A DNA stretch of 64,000 bases from Paenibacillus_E qinlingensis_A (GCF_031455095.1 NZ_JAVDSB010000005.1:248001-312000); one strand, 5' to 3'; numbered from the stretch's first letter, positions 16,887 to 27,134 are shown. Translations and numbers: made by a program. The notes: generated by a model from the sequence alone, not told the origin.

Positions 16887-17762
16887 ATGCGAAGCAAGAA
16901 AATCAGTCTTTTCGATTCGATTAATATTATTTTCATGTTGCTATTGATCTTTGTTACCCTATATCCACTTTATTATATGGGCATCATTTCAATTAGCTCA
17001 GGGTCGGCAGCCAGCAGCGGTGAAGTATTTTGGCGTCCGGTCGAAATCGACTTTAAAGCCTATCAGGTTATTTTAAATGACGCATCCATTGTGCGTTCAT
17101 ATTTCAACACCATTTTCTACACGGGTGCAGGAGTAATTGTAAATTTGCTGATGACGGCGCTTTGTGCCTATCCGCTTTCACGTAAACATATGTATGGACG
17201 CTCTTTTCTTGCGCTGTTTGTCGTGTTTACCATGTTCTTCGATGGCGGGTTGATCCCGCGTTATATGGTGGTACATTCCCTAGGCATGGTGAATACGGTT
17301 TGGGCCATTTTAATTCCGACCGCGATCAATGTCTTCAATATGATTCTGATGCGAACTTTTTTCGAAGATATTCCGGAAGCGCTGCATGAGTCAGCTGTTA
17401 TTGACGGATACGGCGAGTTTAGAATTTTTTATAAAATCGTACTTCCACTCTCGCTGCCTGTTATGGCTACCATGTTCCTGTTTTACGCAGTCGCACATTG
17501 GAATAGCTTCTTCCCAGCGTTGATCTATTTAAACGAGAAACAGCTGTACCCGATGCAAATCATTCTACGCAATATCGTTATTGCCGGCGACATGGCTTCA
17601 CAATCAGCTGCGCTTGGCTCGGCAGAGGCGGGCTTGTCCGTTATGACAGAAAACATCAAGTATGCCTGCGTATTCGTTGCGATCTTGCCTGTCCTTATTA
17701 TTTATCCGTTTGTGCAAAAGTATTTTGTGCAGGGCGCCATGCTTGGCTCTGTAAAAGGTTAA
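16887..17762 (+). CDS. Sugar ABC transporter permease (LplC/YtcP-like)
   Basis: The second permease of the importer, 291 residues with six predicted membrane helices. The EAA loop is ESAVIDGYGEFRIFYKIVLPLSLP and the typical C-terminus is YPFVQKYFVQGAMLGSVKG. It starts 16 bp after the partner permease, behind GGGAGGG. The mannosidase gene follows within about 34 bp, so import and hydrolysis genes share one transcript. Confidence 0.92.
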   Translation: MRSKKISLFDSINIIFMLLLIFVTLYPLYYMGIISISSGSAASSGEVFWRPVEIDFKAYQVILNDASIVRSYFNTIFYTGAGVIVNLLMTALCAYPLSRKHMYGRSFLALFVVFTMFFDGGLIPRYMVVHSLGMVNTVWAILIPTAINVFNMILMRTFFEDIPEALHESAVIDGYGEFRIFYKIVLPLSLPVMATMFLFYAVAHWNSFFPALIYLNEKQLYPMQIILRNIVIAGDMASQSAALGSAEAGLSVMTENIKYACVFVAILPVLIIYPFVQKYFVQGAMLGSVKG

Positions 17763-17795
17763 TCGTTAAACATCATGACGAACGAAGGGGATAAC

Positions 17796-20297
17796 ATGAC
17801 AGTCGAAACGAAGCTGCACTTAATTGGTAATGCCCATCTGGATCCAGTATGGCTATGGCGTTGGCAGGAGGGATACGCAGAGATCAAAGCGACATTCCGT
17901 TCTGCTTTGGATCGATTGAACGAGTTCCCTGATTTTGTCTTCACATGTGCTTGTGCCGCTTACTACAAGTGGATCGAAGAAAATGCGCCTGAAATGTTTG
18001 CCGAAATCAAAGAGCGGGTTGCAGAGGGGCGCTGGGTCATTACAGGAGGCTGGTGGATTCAGCCAGACTGCAACTTACCGTCGGGCGAGTCATTTGCAAG
18101 GCATAGTTTATATGGACAACGTTACTTTTTGCAAAAGTTTGGTGTTATGGCAAATGTCGGCTATAACGTCGACTCGTTCGGTCACCACGGCATGATGCCG
18201 CAGATCTTAAAGCAAAGCGGGATGGACTCCTACGTATTCATGCGCCCTGAAGCGCATGAAAAGGCGTTGCCACATGACTTGTTCTGGTGGGAGTCGGAAG
18301 ACGGCAGCCGCGTGATGACTTTCAGACTTTCTAACAGCTATGGCAATTGGGCAAAGAACGGCATGGAGGATAAAATCGTAAACCACAGGAATACGGCCAT
18401 ATCCGACGGACATGCCATCATGTCCTTCTACGGTGTCGGCAATCACGGCGGTGGACCTACGATAGAGAACATTCATCTCATCCATGAAATTCAGCAGCGT
18501 CCTGATATGGACGGTATTCGGTTGAGCTCGCCTAACCATTACTTCAAAGAAATGATGCAGATCGGGCCGGATATTCCTGTCGTGAAGGATGAAATGCAGA
18601 TGCATGCAGTTGGATGCTATTCCACGCATTCGGAATCCAAGGCGGCTAACCGCCGCGTTGAGCATCGGATGCTGACAGCAGAGAAGTTTGCTACTCTGGC
18701 GAATATCATGCTTGGTTTGCCTTATCCATTGGAAGCGCTCAATCGGGCTTGGGAAAATGTCATGTTCAACCATTTTCACGATATTATGGGCGGCTGCAGC
18801 ATCAAGGAAGCCTATAGCGATGTACAAGAATTTTATGGCGAATCGTTAAGCATTGGCGCCAAATCCATCAACGCTGCGTTGCAGAAGATGTCCTGGTCGA
18901 TCAACACGATGAAGCCAGGCGTCAAATCATTAAATAAAGAAAAGGACTGGCAGCTATGGGAGCAAGGCAATCTCGGCACGCCGCTAGTCGTCTTTAACCC
19001 GTTATCTTGGGAGGTTGAAGCCCCAATTGCCATCAATAAGAAACTTGCTGGCGTAACTGACGCAGCGGGTAACCCGCTGCCGCTGCAGACGGTTAGGGCG
19101 CCCCAAACGAATATCGCTGATAAATGGGATACGTTAATATCCGGTCGAATCCCGGCATTTGGCTATCAAGTATTCTGGGCCTACCGTGATCAAACGTTCG
19201 AAACGAAGGCACCAGAAGGCGCTGCACATACTTCGGGCTGTATGCTGGAGAATAATCAGCTTTACGTCGAGCTTCATGCGGATACCGGATACATCAAGCG
19301 AATCATAGACAAGCGTAATGGATTCCGGGAAGTATTCGCTGGAGACGGAGCGGTGCCGATCGTTCTGGATGAGACCCACAGTGATACCTGGGGACATGGT
19401 CTAGCGCAGTATCGGGATGAAATTGGCCGATTTAATAAAGCGGAATTGAAAGTGATTGAAGAGGGACCGCTACGGGCGACGATTAGGGTCATTAGCCATT
19501 ATGGAAACTCTGTTCTTCGTCAAGATATCAGCTTGTTGCATGATAGTGCGGATGTGCATGTGAAGGTGAAGCTGGACTGGAGAGAACAGCACAAAATGCT
19601 GAAGCTTGCCTTTCCTGTCAATGTCACAAAGCCTCGCGCGATATTTGAAATTCCTTACGGTTTCATTGAGCGTCAGACGAATGGACACGAGGTGCCCGGC
19701 CAAATATGGGTAAATGTATCGGGGCAAGAGTCTAGTACCACTGAAGGCAATGAACTGTCAACGTTCGGTCTCTCTCTGATCAACGACACCAAATATGCTT
19801 ATGATGTGCTCGGCAACGAATTAAGAATAACTGTCGTACGCAGTCCGATTTATGCGGATCATTTTGGTGAACGCGATGATCAAGTGGAGTTTATGGATCA
19901 GGGCGTACAAGAGTTCAACTATGTTCTCTCCCCTCATGCTGGCTCTTGGCAGGATAGCGGGGTCGTACGCAAAGCTTACGAACTGCATGCGCCGCTTATG
20001 CAAATTTGGGAAACGTACCACGAAGGTGCGCTGCAGCAAGTATCGGAGGGCATCACGATCTCTTCGGACAATGTGATTGCTGTCGCATTTAAACCTGCGG
20101 AAGAGGGGAACGGATGGATTCTACGGTGTCAAGAGACCTATGGAAGAGAAGCGGTGACGCAACTGTCCATTCCAACGTTGAATCGCAGCTGGCAAACCAC
20201 GTTTGGCAAATGTGAGATTAAGACGTTTTTTATCCCAAATGGTGAGCATGATCCTATCCAAGAAGTGAATTTTGTGGAATTGACTAAAAACAAATGA
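17796..20297 (+). CDS. GH38 alpha-mannosidase
   Basis: An 833-residue cytoplasmic glycoside hydrolase with no signal peptide. The GH38 zinc site begins at GNAHLDPVWLW (His14, Asp16), and the nucleophile and zinc ligand is Asp126 in YNVDSFGHHG. The remaining GH38 regions include FNHFHDIMGG and a large C-terminal beta domain. GH38 enzymes remove alpha-linked mannose with retention, using a bound zinc. Located after importer permeases, it should act on imported mannosides. ATG 17796 is preferred over ATG 17775 because AAGGGG precedes it at a proper distance. Confidence 0.9.
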   Translation: MTVETKLHLIGNAHLDPVWLWRWQEGYAEIKATFRSALDRLNEFPDFVFTCACAAYYKWIEENAPEMFAEIKERVAEGRWVITGGWWIQPDCNLPSGESFARHSLYGQRYFLQKFGVMANVGYNVDSFGHHGMMPQILKQSGMDSYVFMRPEAHEKALPHDLFWWESEDGSRVMTFRLSNSYGNWAKNGMEDKIVNHRNTAISDGHAIMSFYGVGNHGGGPTIENIHLIHEIQQRPDMDGIRLSSPNHYFKEMMQIGPDIPVVKDEMQMHAVGCYSTHSESKAANRRVEHRMLTAEKFATLANIMLGLPYPLEALNRAWENVMFNHFHDIMGGCSIKEAYSDVQEFYGESLSIGAKSINAALQKMSWSINTMKPGVKSLNKEKDWQLWEQGNLGTPLVVFNPLSWEVEAPIAINKKLAGVTDAAGNPLPLQTVRAPQTNIADKWDTLISGRIPAFGYQVFWAYRDQTFETKAPEGAAHTSGCMLENNQLYVELHADTGYIKRIIDKRNGFREVFAGDGAVPIVLDETHSDTWGHGLAQYRDEIGRFNKAELKVIEEGPLRATIRVISHYGNSVLRQDISLLHDSADVHVKVKLDWREQHKMLKLAFPVNVTKPRAIFEIPYGFIERQTNGHEVPGQIWVNVSGQESSTTEGNELSTFGLSLINDTKYAYDVLGNELRITVVRSPIYADHFGERDDQVEFMDQGVQEFNYVLSPHAGSWQDSGVVRKAYELHAPLMQIWETYHEGALQQVSEGITISSDNVIAVAFKPAEEGNGWILRCQETYGREAVTQLSIPTLNRSWQTTFGKCEIKTFFIPNGEHDPIQEVNFVELTKNK

Positions 20298-20313
20298 GAG
20301 TGAGAGATATCCT

Positions 20314-21246
20314 ATGAAAATTAATAATCCTAACGGCGTTTGGCCAACGATGATTACTTTATATAACGAGTCCGGAGAAATCGACTATGAGGCGATGGGG
20401 CGTTTGGTCGAATGGTTTATTCAAAACAAGGTAGACGGACTATTTGCCGTTTGTCAATCCAGTGAAATGTTCTTCCTAAGTTTAGAAGAGCGCGTGAAGC
20501 TGGCAACTTTTGTTGTCGAGAAAGCTGCGGGAAGAGTTCCCGTGATTGCTTCAGGACACACGGCAGACGCCATTGAAGACCAAGCGAAAGAGTTGACGGC
20601 GATGTCAGAGACAGAAGCCGAGGCAGTTATCCTGATCTCGAACCGCCTGGCCAATGAGAATGAATCTGACGATGTGTGGATTGCTAACGCCCAGAAGCTT
20701 CTGGATCTGCTGCCAGCTCACGTTGCGCTTGGTATCTATGAATGCCCATATCCGTATAAACGTCTATTAACACCAGCTACTTTGAAATGGTGTGCGGATT
20801 CCGGCAGATTTTTCTTCTTGAAGGATACCTGCTGCGATACAGCGACAATCAAGGAACGACTTGAAGTCATTAAGGGGTCTCCACTCAAGCTTTTCAACGC
20901 GAATTCAGCTACTCTTCTAGAGACGTTGAAGCTTGGTATTGACGGTTACAGCGGGGTTATGGCTAATTTCCATCCAGACCTGTACGTGTGGCTCATGAAG
21001 AATTGGGAAAAGCAGCCGGAAGAAGCGGATCGCTTGATGAATTTGCTGAGTGTGGCTTCATTTATTGAACGTCAACTGTATCCGATAAATGCTAAATACT
21101 ATCAGATGAAGGAAGGCATTAGTTCAAATTACACCTCGCGAGCAAGAAATCACGACGAGTTTACAGCCACGAATAAAGTGGAAGTTGATCAACTTTACCG
21201 TCTTTCAAAGGAATTATCTCAACAATTTTCAGTTACTGCTGAATAA
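20314..21246 (+). CDS. DapA/NanA-family aldolase (dihydrodipicolinate synthase-like)
   Basis: A 310-residue class I aldolase of the DHDPS/N-acetylneuraminate lyase superfamily. The Schiff-base lysine is Lys170 in FFFLKDTCCD and the proton-relay tyrosine is Tyr142 in LGIYECPYPY. The usual GxTGE pyruvate-carboxylate loop is replaced by CQSSEMFFLS, so it is a divergent member and probably not DapA itself. Lying between two alpha-mannosidases and downstream of sialidase-like proteins and a YhcH homolog, it may split a 2-keto sugar acid, sialic acid being one candidate. No NanE or NanK is recognisable nearby, which weakens the sialic-acid reading. It starts 17 bp after the mannosidase. Confidence 0.78.
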   Translation: MKINNPNGVWPTMITLYNESGEIDYEAMGRLVEWFIQNKVDGLFAVCQSSEMFFLSLEERVKLATFVVEKAAGRVPVIASGHTADAIEDQAKELTAMSETEAEAVILISNRLANENESDDVWIANAQKLLDLLPAHVALGIYECPYPYKRLLTPATLKWCADSGRFFFLKDTCCDTATIKERLEVIKGSPLKLFNANSATLLETLKLGIDGYSGVMANFHPDLYVWLMKNWEKQPEEADRLMNLLSVASFIERQLYPINAKYYQMKEGISSNYTSRARNHDEFTATNKVEVDQLYRLSKELSQQFSVTAE

Positions 21247-21273
21247 GAACGAATAGAGGAATGAGGTAAATCC

Positions 21274-24200
21274 ATGCTCCCTAAAAACTTCCATTTAGCT
21301 GATAAGAAATTGGAAAAACGAATTTTTGAATTGGAACAATATCGATATATCGATCAAAGACTGATCTCCAGCTATCAATTTTGGGTGGACGAAGAAGCGA
21401 ACGTAGCGGCTATGCCGCCTACGAATGCGGAGTGGCGTACCATCCTTCTTGGCGAACGTTGGAGTGGATGGGATATGACCGCTTGGTTAAAAACAGAGGT
21501 AACGATTCCAGAGGAGTGGAAAGGGAAGAAGTCGCTAGGGCTATTCGATTTCGGCAAAACGGGGGCTGGGCACAATTCAGGGTTCGAATCGCTCATTTAT
21601 CTGAATGGAGAGCCGTATCAAGGAGTTGGCGGCAACCATCCTGAAGTGTTTTTTCCAGAGAAGCTGATAGGACAAAAGGTTGAGCTGCTCTTTAAAGTGT
21701 GGACTGGTTTAAACGGCATGACCGGTGATAAGAGTGAGCTGGAGCATCGTATCCAGGTGTCTAAGCTTGCTCTTCTTGAGGAAGATACGGATGACCTGTA
21801 TTACACGGCGAGCACGGTTTTGCAAACAATTCAATTGCTTAATGAGAACAGCTGGGAACAAAAAAGCCTGTTAAGTGCGCTAGACAGAGCCTTTCACCTT
21901 ATTGATTGGCGTGTTCCCGGAGATGGGAAATTTTATGTCAGTGTGAAAGAAGCGAATGCTAAGCTAAAGGAAGAGCTAGCTCTGATTCCTAAACATAGCG
22001 AAGTCACAGTGAACTGTATTGGGCATACCCATATCGACGTTGCTTGGCTCTGGCGTCTAAAGCACACCAGAGAGAAGTCAGCACGATCCTTCTCCACGGT
22101 CCTGCGCTTTATGGAACAGTTTCCAGAATATACGTTCTTGCAGACACAGCCGCAGCTTTACAATTATCTGGAGTCGGACTATCCCGAGCTTTACAGCCAA
22201 ATTTCCGAACGGATTAAAGAAGGCCGCTGGGAAGCAGGCGGGGCGATGTGGTTGGAATCGGATTGCAACGTTCCGTCAGGCGAGTCGTTAGTTCGTCAAC
22301 TTTTGTATGGAATGCGCTATTTCGAACAACAGTTTGGGGCAAAATGTGAATATTTATGGCTTCCCGACGTGTTCGGCTACAGTTGGGCCCTTCCGCAAAT
22401 TTTGCGTAAGGCTGGCCTACGTTATTTCATGACGACGAAGATTAGTTGGAATGTGTACAATCGATTCCCGCATGATACATTCTACTGGCAAGGGATTGAT
22501 GGCAGCAAAATTTTGACGCATTATATCACGACGACAGCGCCGGATGCTGAGCCTGGCACCACGTTCTATACCTATAATGGGCTAGTTACGCCGGAAACAG
22601 TAACCAGTGTCTGGGAAAACTACCAGGATAAAGAGCTGAACAGTAATATGCTGCTCGCCTTTGGTTATGGAGACGGCGGAGGCGGGCCTACCCGATCGAT
22701 GCTGGAAGTAAGACGAAGATTAGAACATATGCCGGGCTTGCCTAAGGTAACGATTGGCCGTGCAGACGAGTATTTCAAGCAACTAGAAGAAACTGTTGCC
22801 AGTACGGATCGCTATGTGCACAAGTGGGACGGGGAGCTGTACTTGGAGCTTCATCGCGGCACTTATACGTCTCAAGCATACAACAAAAAGATGAACCGAC
22901 GAATGGAAAATTTGTTGCATGACACGGAGATAATTTCCACTTTCTTAGGTTCTCTGGCGGGCTTCTCTCATTATCCAAGTACACAAATCTATGATAGTTG
23001 GAAGATTGTGCTGCGCAACCAGTTTCATGATATTTTGCCAGGCTCATCGATTGCAGAAGTGTATGAGGACTGCCGGGTCGAGTATGCGGAGGCCGAATCG
23101 CTGGCTTTGGAGGCGAAAACGGGAAGCTTGCAAGCACTTGCCGGACGTATCAGCGGTGGGACTTCTCCAAGCTGGGTCGTCATGAACACGTTGCCGTGGG
23201 AGCGTAAGGATCATATGGCTCTGACATGGGAGACGCAGTTCGAAGGAAAAGTTTGGTATGATGCAGAAGGTCGCGAACTTCGGACGCAGAAGACTGTCGA
23301 TCCCAACCTTGGGAACATTTTGCTGATTGAGGTCGACCGTATTCCGGCTTTCGGGTATACTACGATTCACTGTAAGAACAACACGGAGGATGTAGGTGTG
23401 GTTGAGAATTTGATTCGTGCTACGAGCTGTTCAGCTTCAACACCTTTCTATGAAATCGAGTGGAACCTACAGGGACAACTGACTCGGTTGTTCGATAAAC
23501 GGGTGTTTAGGGACGTGCTCCTGCCTGGCGAGCTCGGTAATCGATTCGACGTTCATGAGGATAAACCGCTTGCCAACGATGCTTGGGATATTGACATTTT
23601 CTATTACGAAAAGGTGCGAAACATTACGGATTTGACTTCGGTCGAAATTATAGAGCAGGGCAATCTCCGCACCGTCATCCGGTTTGCATGGAGGTATGAG
23701 CAGTCCCAACTGGTACAAGACATGGTACTTTATCCGGACAATCCTCGCATTGATTTCAAAACATGGGTTGATTGGCAGGAGCGGCAGCAATTGTTGAAAG
23801 TAGCATTTCCTGTTGATGTACGGGCTACTAAAGCAACGTATGAGATCCAATTCGGAAACGTGGAACGTCCGACGCACTGGAATACTAGCTGGGATTTGGC
23901 CAGTTTTGAAACGTGCGCGCATCGATGGATTGACTTATCAGAAAGAGGGTTTGGTGTGAGCCTCTTGAATGATTGCAAATACGGTCATGATGTGCGGGAC
24001 AACGTGTTGCGCTTGACATTACTTAAATCAGCGATCAATCCCGACCCGACGGCTGATCTTGGCGAACATACATTTACGTACTCCCTCCTGCCGCATGACG
24101 GTGACTGGTATACAGCTGGAACTTCACTCGAAGCACACAAGTTGAACATCCCAACTTCTGTTGTGAAACTGCCTGAGTGCAACGCGGATTCGGAACATGC

Positions 24201-24477
24201 AATGCCGGCTTCAATGAGTTTCTTTGAATGTGATGGTGAAAACGTAATCGTGGATACAATCAAAAAGGCGGAGGATTCTGACGCATGGATTGTTCGGTGT
24301 TACGAATTCGGAAACAAGCGTGGAACCGTAAACTTCAGATCAGGTTTCAACATTGCCAAGGTGGAGGAAGTTAACCTCATGGAACGTGAAGAACAAGCTA
24401 TTTCACATAGTGACATAGCATTTACCGCATGTTTCAACCCATATGAATTGAAAACGTTCCGTATTTTCTTGGCCTAA
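21274..24477 (+). CDS. GH38 alpha-mannosidase, long form
   Basis: This 1067-residue mannosidase belongs to the long GH38 type seen in vacuolar-like and bacterial cytoplasmic enzymes. An N-terminal beta domain of about 240 residues precedes the catalytic barrel, where the zinc site is GHTHIDVAWLW (His253, Asp255) and the nucleophile is Asp365 in LWLPDVFGYS. FHDILPGSSI and a C-terminal beta-sandwich region follow. No signal peptide is present. It is not a recent duplicate of the 833-residue GH38 upstream, since it has a different domain layout. The two enzymes may act on different linkages of the same glycan. ATG 21274 follows AATGAGGT. Confidence 0.9.
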   Translation: MLPKNFHLADKKLEKRIFELEQYRYIDQRLISSYQFWVDEEANVAAMPPTNAEWRTILLGERWSGWDMTAWLKTEVTIPEEWKGKKSLGLFDFGKTGAGHNSGFESLIYLNGEPYQGVGGNHPEVFFPEKLIGQKVELLFKVWTGLNGMTGDKSELEHRIQVSKLALLEEDTDDLYYTASTVLQTIQLLNENSWEQKSLLSALDRAFHLIDWRVPGDGKFYVSVKEANAKLKEELALIPKHSEVTVNCIGHTHIDVAWLWRLKHTREKSARSFSTVLRFMEQFPEYTFLQTQPQLYNYLESDYPELYSQISERIKEGRWEAGGAMWLESDCNVPSGESLVRQLLYGMRYFEQQFGAKCEYLWLPDVFGYSWALPQILRKAGLRYFMTTKISWNVYNRFPHDTFYWQGIDGSKILTHYITTTAPDAEPGTTFYTYNGLVTPETVTSVWENYQDKELNSNMLLAFGYGDGGGGPTRSMLEVRRRLEHMPGLPKVTIGRADEYFKQLEETVASTDRYVHKWDGELYLELHRGTYTSQAYNKKMNRRMENLLHDTEIISTFLGSLAGFSHYPSTQIYDSWKIVLRNQFHDILPGSSIAEVYEDCRVEYAEAESLALEAKTGSLQALAGRISGGTSPSWVVMNTLPWERKDHMALTWETQFEGKVWYDAEGRELRTQKTVDPNLGNILLIEVDRIPAFGYTTIHCKNNTEDVGVVENLIRATSCSASTPFYEIEWNLQGQLTRLFDKRVFRDVLLPGELGNRFDVHEDKPLANDAWDIDIFYYEKVRNITDLTSVEIIEQGNLRTVIRFAWRYEQSQLVQDMVLYPDNPRIDFKTWVDWQERQQLLKVAFPVDVRATKATYEIQFGNVERPTHWNTSWDLASFETCAHRWIDLSERGFGVSLLNDCKYGHDVRDNVLRLTLLKSAINPDPTADLGEHTFTYSLLPHDGDWYTAGTSLEAHKLNIPTSVVKLPECNADSEHAMPASMSFFECDGENVIVDTIKKAEDSDAWIVRCYEFGNKRGTVNFRSGFNIAKVEEVNLMEREEQAISHSDIAFTACFNPYELKTFRIFLA

Positions 24478-24510
24478 TTCAACCATAATTAGTAAAATTC
24501 ATCCCATACA

Positions 24511-24546
24511 AACGCAGTGACTATGCACGTTGGTCTCTGCGTTTTC
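24511..24546 (+). terminator. Probable terminator of the GH38 operon
   Basis: AACGCAG (24511-24517) pairs with CTGCGTT (24537-24543), followed by TTCT. It lies 34 bp after the mannosidase stop. Confidence 0.6.
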
Positions 24547-24713
24547 TACTATGTCCCAGAAATTGCATAACCTTCTAAACAGGACTTATTTAGTCTTTGG
24601 TGAAAATATGATATATAGTTAATTTGCAGATGCTAACTTGGCGCAGCCTTGGCCCTATCCATCTCTTATAGGCGGCACAGTTTTTATATATGAAATCATT
24701 GGGGGAATTTGTT

Positions 24714-27050
24714 TTGAATTGGATGCATCTGAAGCAATCATGGACTAAAAATAGACTTTTTTTTAAGATTCTGCTTTATTTCGTCTCTTTGCTAATTCCA
24801 ATTGTCATTATTGGTATCATCGCCTATTTTAACGCAGATCAGATCATAAAGAAGGATACTTCTGAGAAACTGACAGATAACTTGAGTGCCTCTTCCAAAA
24901 CCATTGATATTTATTTAAGCATGGCTCAGTCCACCAACAATAGTTTGCTGCTCAGCGAGACGATCCAGCAATCATTGCGGCCGTATCCCCTACTATCGGA
25001 TGAAGAGAAAGTCAAATTGCCATCCATTTTGAGAGCGATTGCAGGGAATCGAAATCCGATCAGCCATTTTGTCGATAGTATTTTTATTTTTGTAGATGAT
25101 CAACGTATTTATCTCAGTGATGGTATCGCTGATTTTGATGTGTTTTTTGACAAGTTTTATAAATTTGAGGACTTCAATAAAGATTTTTGGCGAGAACGCT
25201 TACACCAAAGCAGCTTATTCGAATTACTGAAACCTACCCGAGTGGTCAATGCAGATATGAATACGTATCGCGAAGTAATACCAAGTGTAACAACACAGTA
25301 TTTGAGTGGACATTTGGCAACGATGGTAACCACCATCTCGATTCCTACGATCCAGACCACCTTGCAGAACAACTCTATTTTCGCGGCTACCCAATATATG
25401 GTGTTAGATAAAAATAATAACGTCATTTTGCATAGCAGCGGGTTAGATGAGAGGGCAGAAAATGATATTATCGCTTTAGCTTCACCAGAAAAACAAAGCA
25501 ATCGTGCGTTTAAGAACGGTGATGAGCAAAGCTGGCTCGTTCAGACCACTTCCGATTACGGTTGGAAGTATATATCCATTACTCCTGTACATGCCTTTAA
25601 TCAGGAGTCTTCCAGCATTTTAACTTTGATCATATGGATTTGTATCAGCTTACTTGTCATTGGCGTGGCTTTCTCTTTCATTTTTAGTTTCCGCTTATAT
25701 AATCCAATTAAAAATATTCGAGATATTTTGCAAAAAAACGATAACGTGGATGAATGGCAACAGGAAACTCGCCGCAGCGGCGAGCTTCAAATGATTGGAA
25801 ACAGCGTCAATCAACTGATCCAACGGCATATGGATGACAATATTAAAATTAGTACGTTTTCGGAAGAAATTCTCGAACAGTTTTTCACCAATTTGCTAAA
25901 AGGATATCGAGGACCGCATCCGTATTCCGTGAACACGATCTTAAAAGAAATTGATTTCCAAGACGGCAGTTATTTATGCTGCTGCTTTATCATTGATTTT
26001 AAGGATCGATTTTACCATGAGATTGTGGAAGCGGATCGGTTATTAATTTTGGAAAAGATGAAGCGTTTGCTTCTGGGCATTATGAAAAAATACGTGAACT
26101 GTTATTTAACCGAATACGAGCCTAACTTATATGTGTGTATGGTCAATTTAAAGAGTGAGGAAGATCGTGAGCAACTCGAACAAGGACTTGATATGGTCAA
26201 AACGACTTTCGCATATGACATGATTTATTGCGAGCTCATTATTGGTTTAGGTAAAACGTATGAAAAAATCGAAGAGTATTCCAAATCTTATAGCGATGCG
26301 ATTACTGCAATTGATAAGCGGACCGACGCCTCCAAGATGGACATTCTGGATGCGAATCACTTTGAGATCGAACAAAATTATTATTACTCCTTCCTAGATG
26401 AAAATAAAATCGTCAACGGCTTGAAATCAGGCGACATCGAGGGTGTTAAGGCTGAGTTGGAAGGCATCATTGCTTTGAACAAATCAAGAGGTGTGTCTTT
26501 TCACTATCTCGGGGCTTTGCTTGTGGAATTTTTTAAAACGGGTAATCGCTATATAACGGATAAGAAACAGAGTGTCTACGATTTTCTTGATGACCATGAA
26601 CATGCAAGCTTGAGCCAGCCGGAACTATTGCCAAGCGAGCTGGATCGCAGATTGAAACAGATCATTGATTTTTACGATAAAATCATTGCCAAGACATTTT
26701 CTAAGCCTGAAAGCAAATCGGGTACATTAGTTTCATTTATTACTGATTATATTGAGAAGCATTATGAGCAAGATTTATATCTTGAAGTGATCGCGGGTGA
26801 AATCGGACTATCCGCGAAGTATGTCTCCCGCATGTTTAAAGAGTCGACGGGGACGAATATCTCGGACTATATCAGTTTGGTTCGGATTGCCAAAGCGCGA
26901 GAATTGCTAGTGAACACAGATATGAAAATCAGTGATATCGCGGATAAAATCGGCATATTCAGCCGAACAACCTTCCTTCGCTTATTCAAAAAATATGAGG
27001 GGATTTCGCCCAATGAATATCGCAGTGCTCACGGAGTTAAAGAAAAGTAG
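24714..27050 (+). CDS. Membrane-anchored AraC-family sensor-regulator
   Basis: A protein of 778 residues combining an extracellular sensor with a DNA-binding domain. A first membrane helix (ILLYFVSLLIPIVIIGIIAYF) precedes an extracellular region of about 250 residues. A second helix (LIIWICISLLVIGVAFSFIF) leads to a cytoplasmic region and a C-terminal double-HTH AraC domain (about the last 100 residues, LEVIAGEIGLSAKYVSRMFK and ISDIADKIGIFSRTTFLRLF). It is a one-polypeptide version of the YesM/YesN logic and probably senses a sugar outside the cell. TTG 24714 is favoured because GGGGGAA lies 8 nt upstream; ATG 24690 or 24723 are alternatives. It is the likely candidate to bind element A. Confidence 0.85.
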   Translation: MNWMHLKQSWTKNRLFFKILLYFVSLLIPIVIIGIIAYFNADQIIKKDTSEKLTDNLSASSKTIDIYLSMAQSTNNSLLLSETIQQSLRPYPLLSDEEKVKLPSILRAIAGNRNPISHFVDSIFIFVDDQRIYLSDGIADFDVFFDKFYKFEDFNKDFWRERLHQSSLFELLKPTRVVNADMNTYREVIPSVTTQYLSGHLATMVTTISIPTIQTTLQNNSIFAATQYMVLDKNNNVILHSSGLDERAENDIIALASPEKQSNRAFKNGDEQSWLVQTTSDYGWKYISITPVHAFNQESSSILTLIIWICISLLVIGVAFSFIFSFRLYNPIKNIRDILQKNDNVDEWQQETRRSGELQMIGNSVNQLIQRHMDDNIKISTFSEEILEQFFTNLLKGYRGPHPYSVNTILKEIDFQDGSYLCCCFIIDFKDRFYHEIVEADRLLILEKMKRLLLGIMKKYVNCYLTEYEPNLYVCMVNLKSEEDREQLEQGLDMVKTTFAYDMIYCELIIGLGKTYEKIEEYSKSYSDAITAIDKRTDASKMDILDANHFEIEQNYYYSFLDENKIVNGLKSGDIEGVKAELEGIIALNKSRGVSFHYLGALLVEFFKTGNRYITDKKQSVYDFLDDHEHASLSQPELLPSELDRRLKQIIDFYDKIIAKTFSKPESKSGTLVSFITDYIEKHYEQDLYLEVIAGEIGLSAKYVSRMFKESTGTNISDYISLVRIAKARELLVNTDMKISDIADKIGIFSRTTFLRLFKKYEGISPNEYRSAHGVKEK

Positions 27051-27077
27051 GCGTTATGTGGTTTCTTGAACCATAAG

Positions 27078-27134
27078 GGAATAATGAATCATCGTGATGG
27101 ATGTGGAAATACGGTTCATTTCCTGCTGTTTTGG
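27078..27134 (+). promoter_or_regulatory. Shared regulatory element A, copy 3
   Basis: GGAATAATGAATCA (27078-27091), 19 bp, ACGGT (27111-27115) and TTTGG (27130-27134) match copies 1 and 2 in block order and exact spacing, while the sequence between blocks has diverged. Such conservation of blocks and spacing points to protein binding sites. A direct repeat GCACGTA (27145-27151 and 27157-27163) follows. It precedes the orphan SBP gene. Confidence 0.65.

Noticed and set aside
20314..21246. Annotation as lysine-pathway dapA
   Set aside because: The pyruvate-binding GxTGE loop is altered and the gene lies inside a glycosidase operon.
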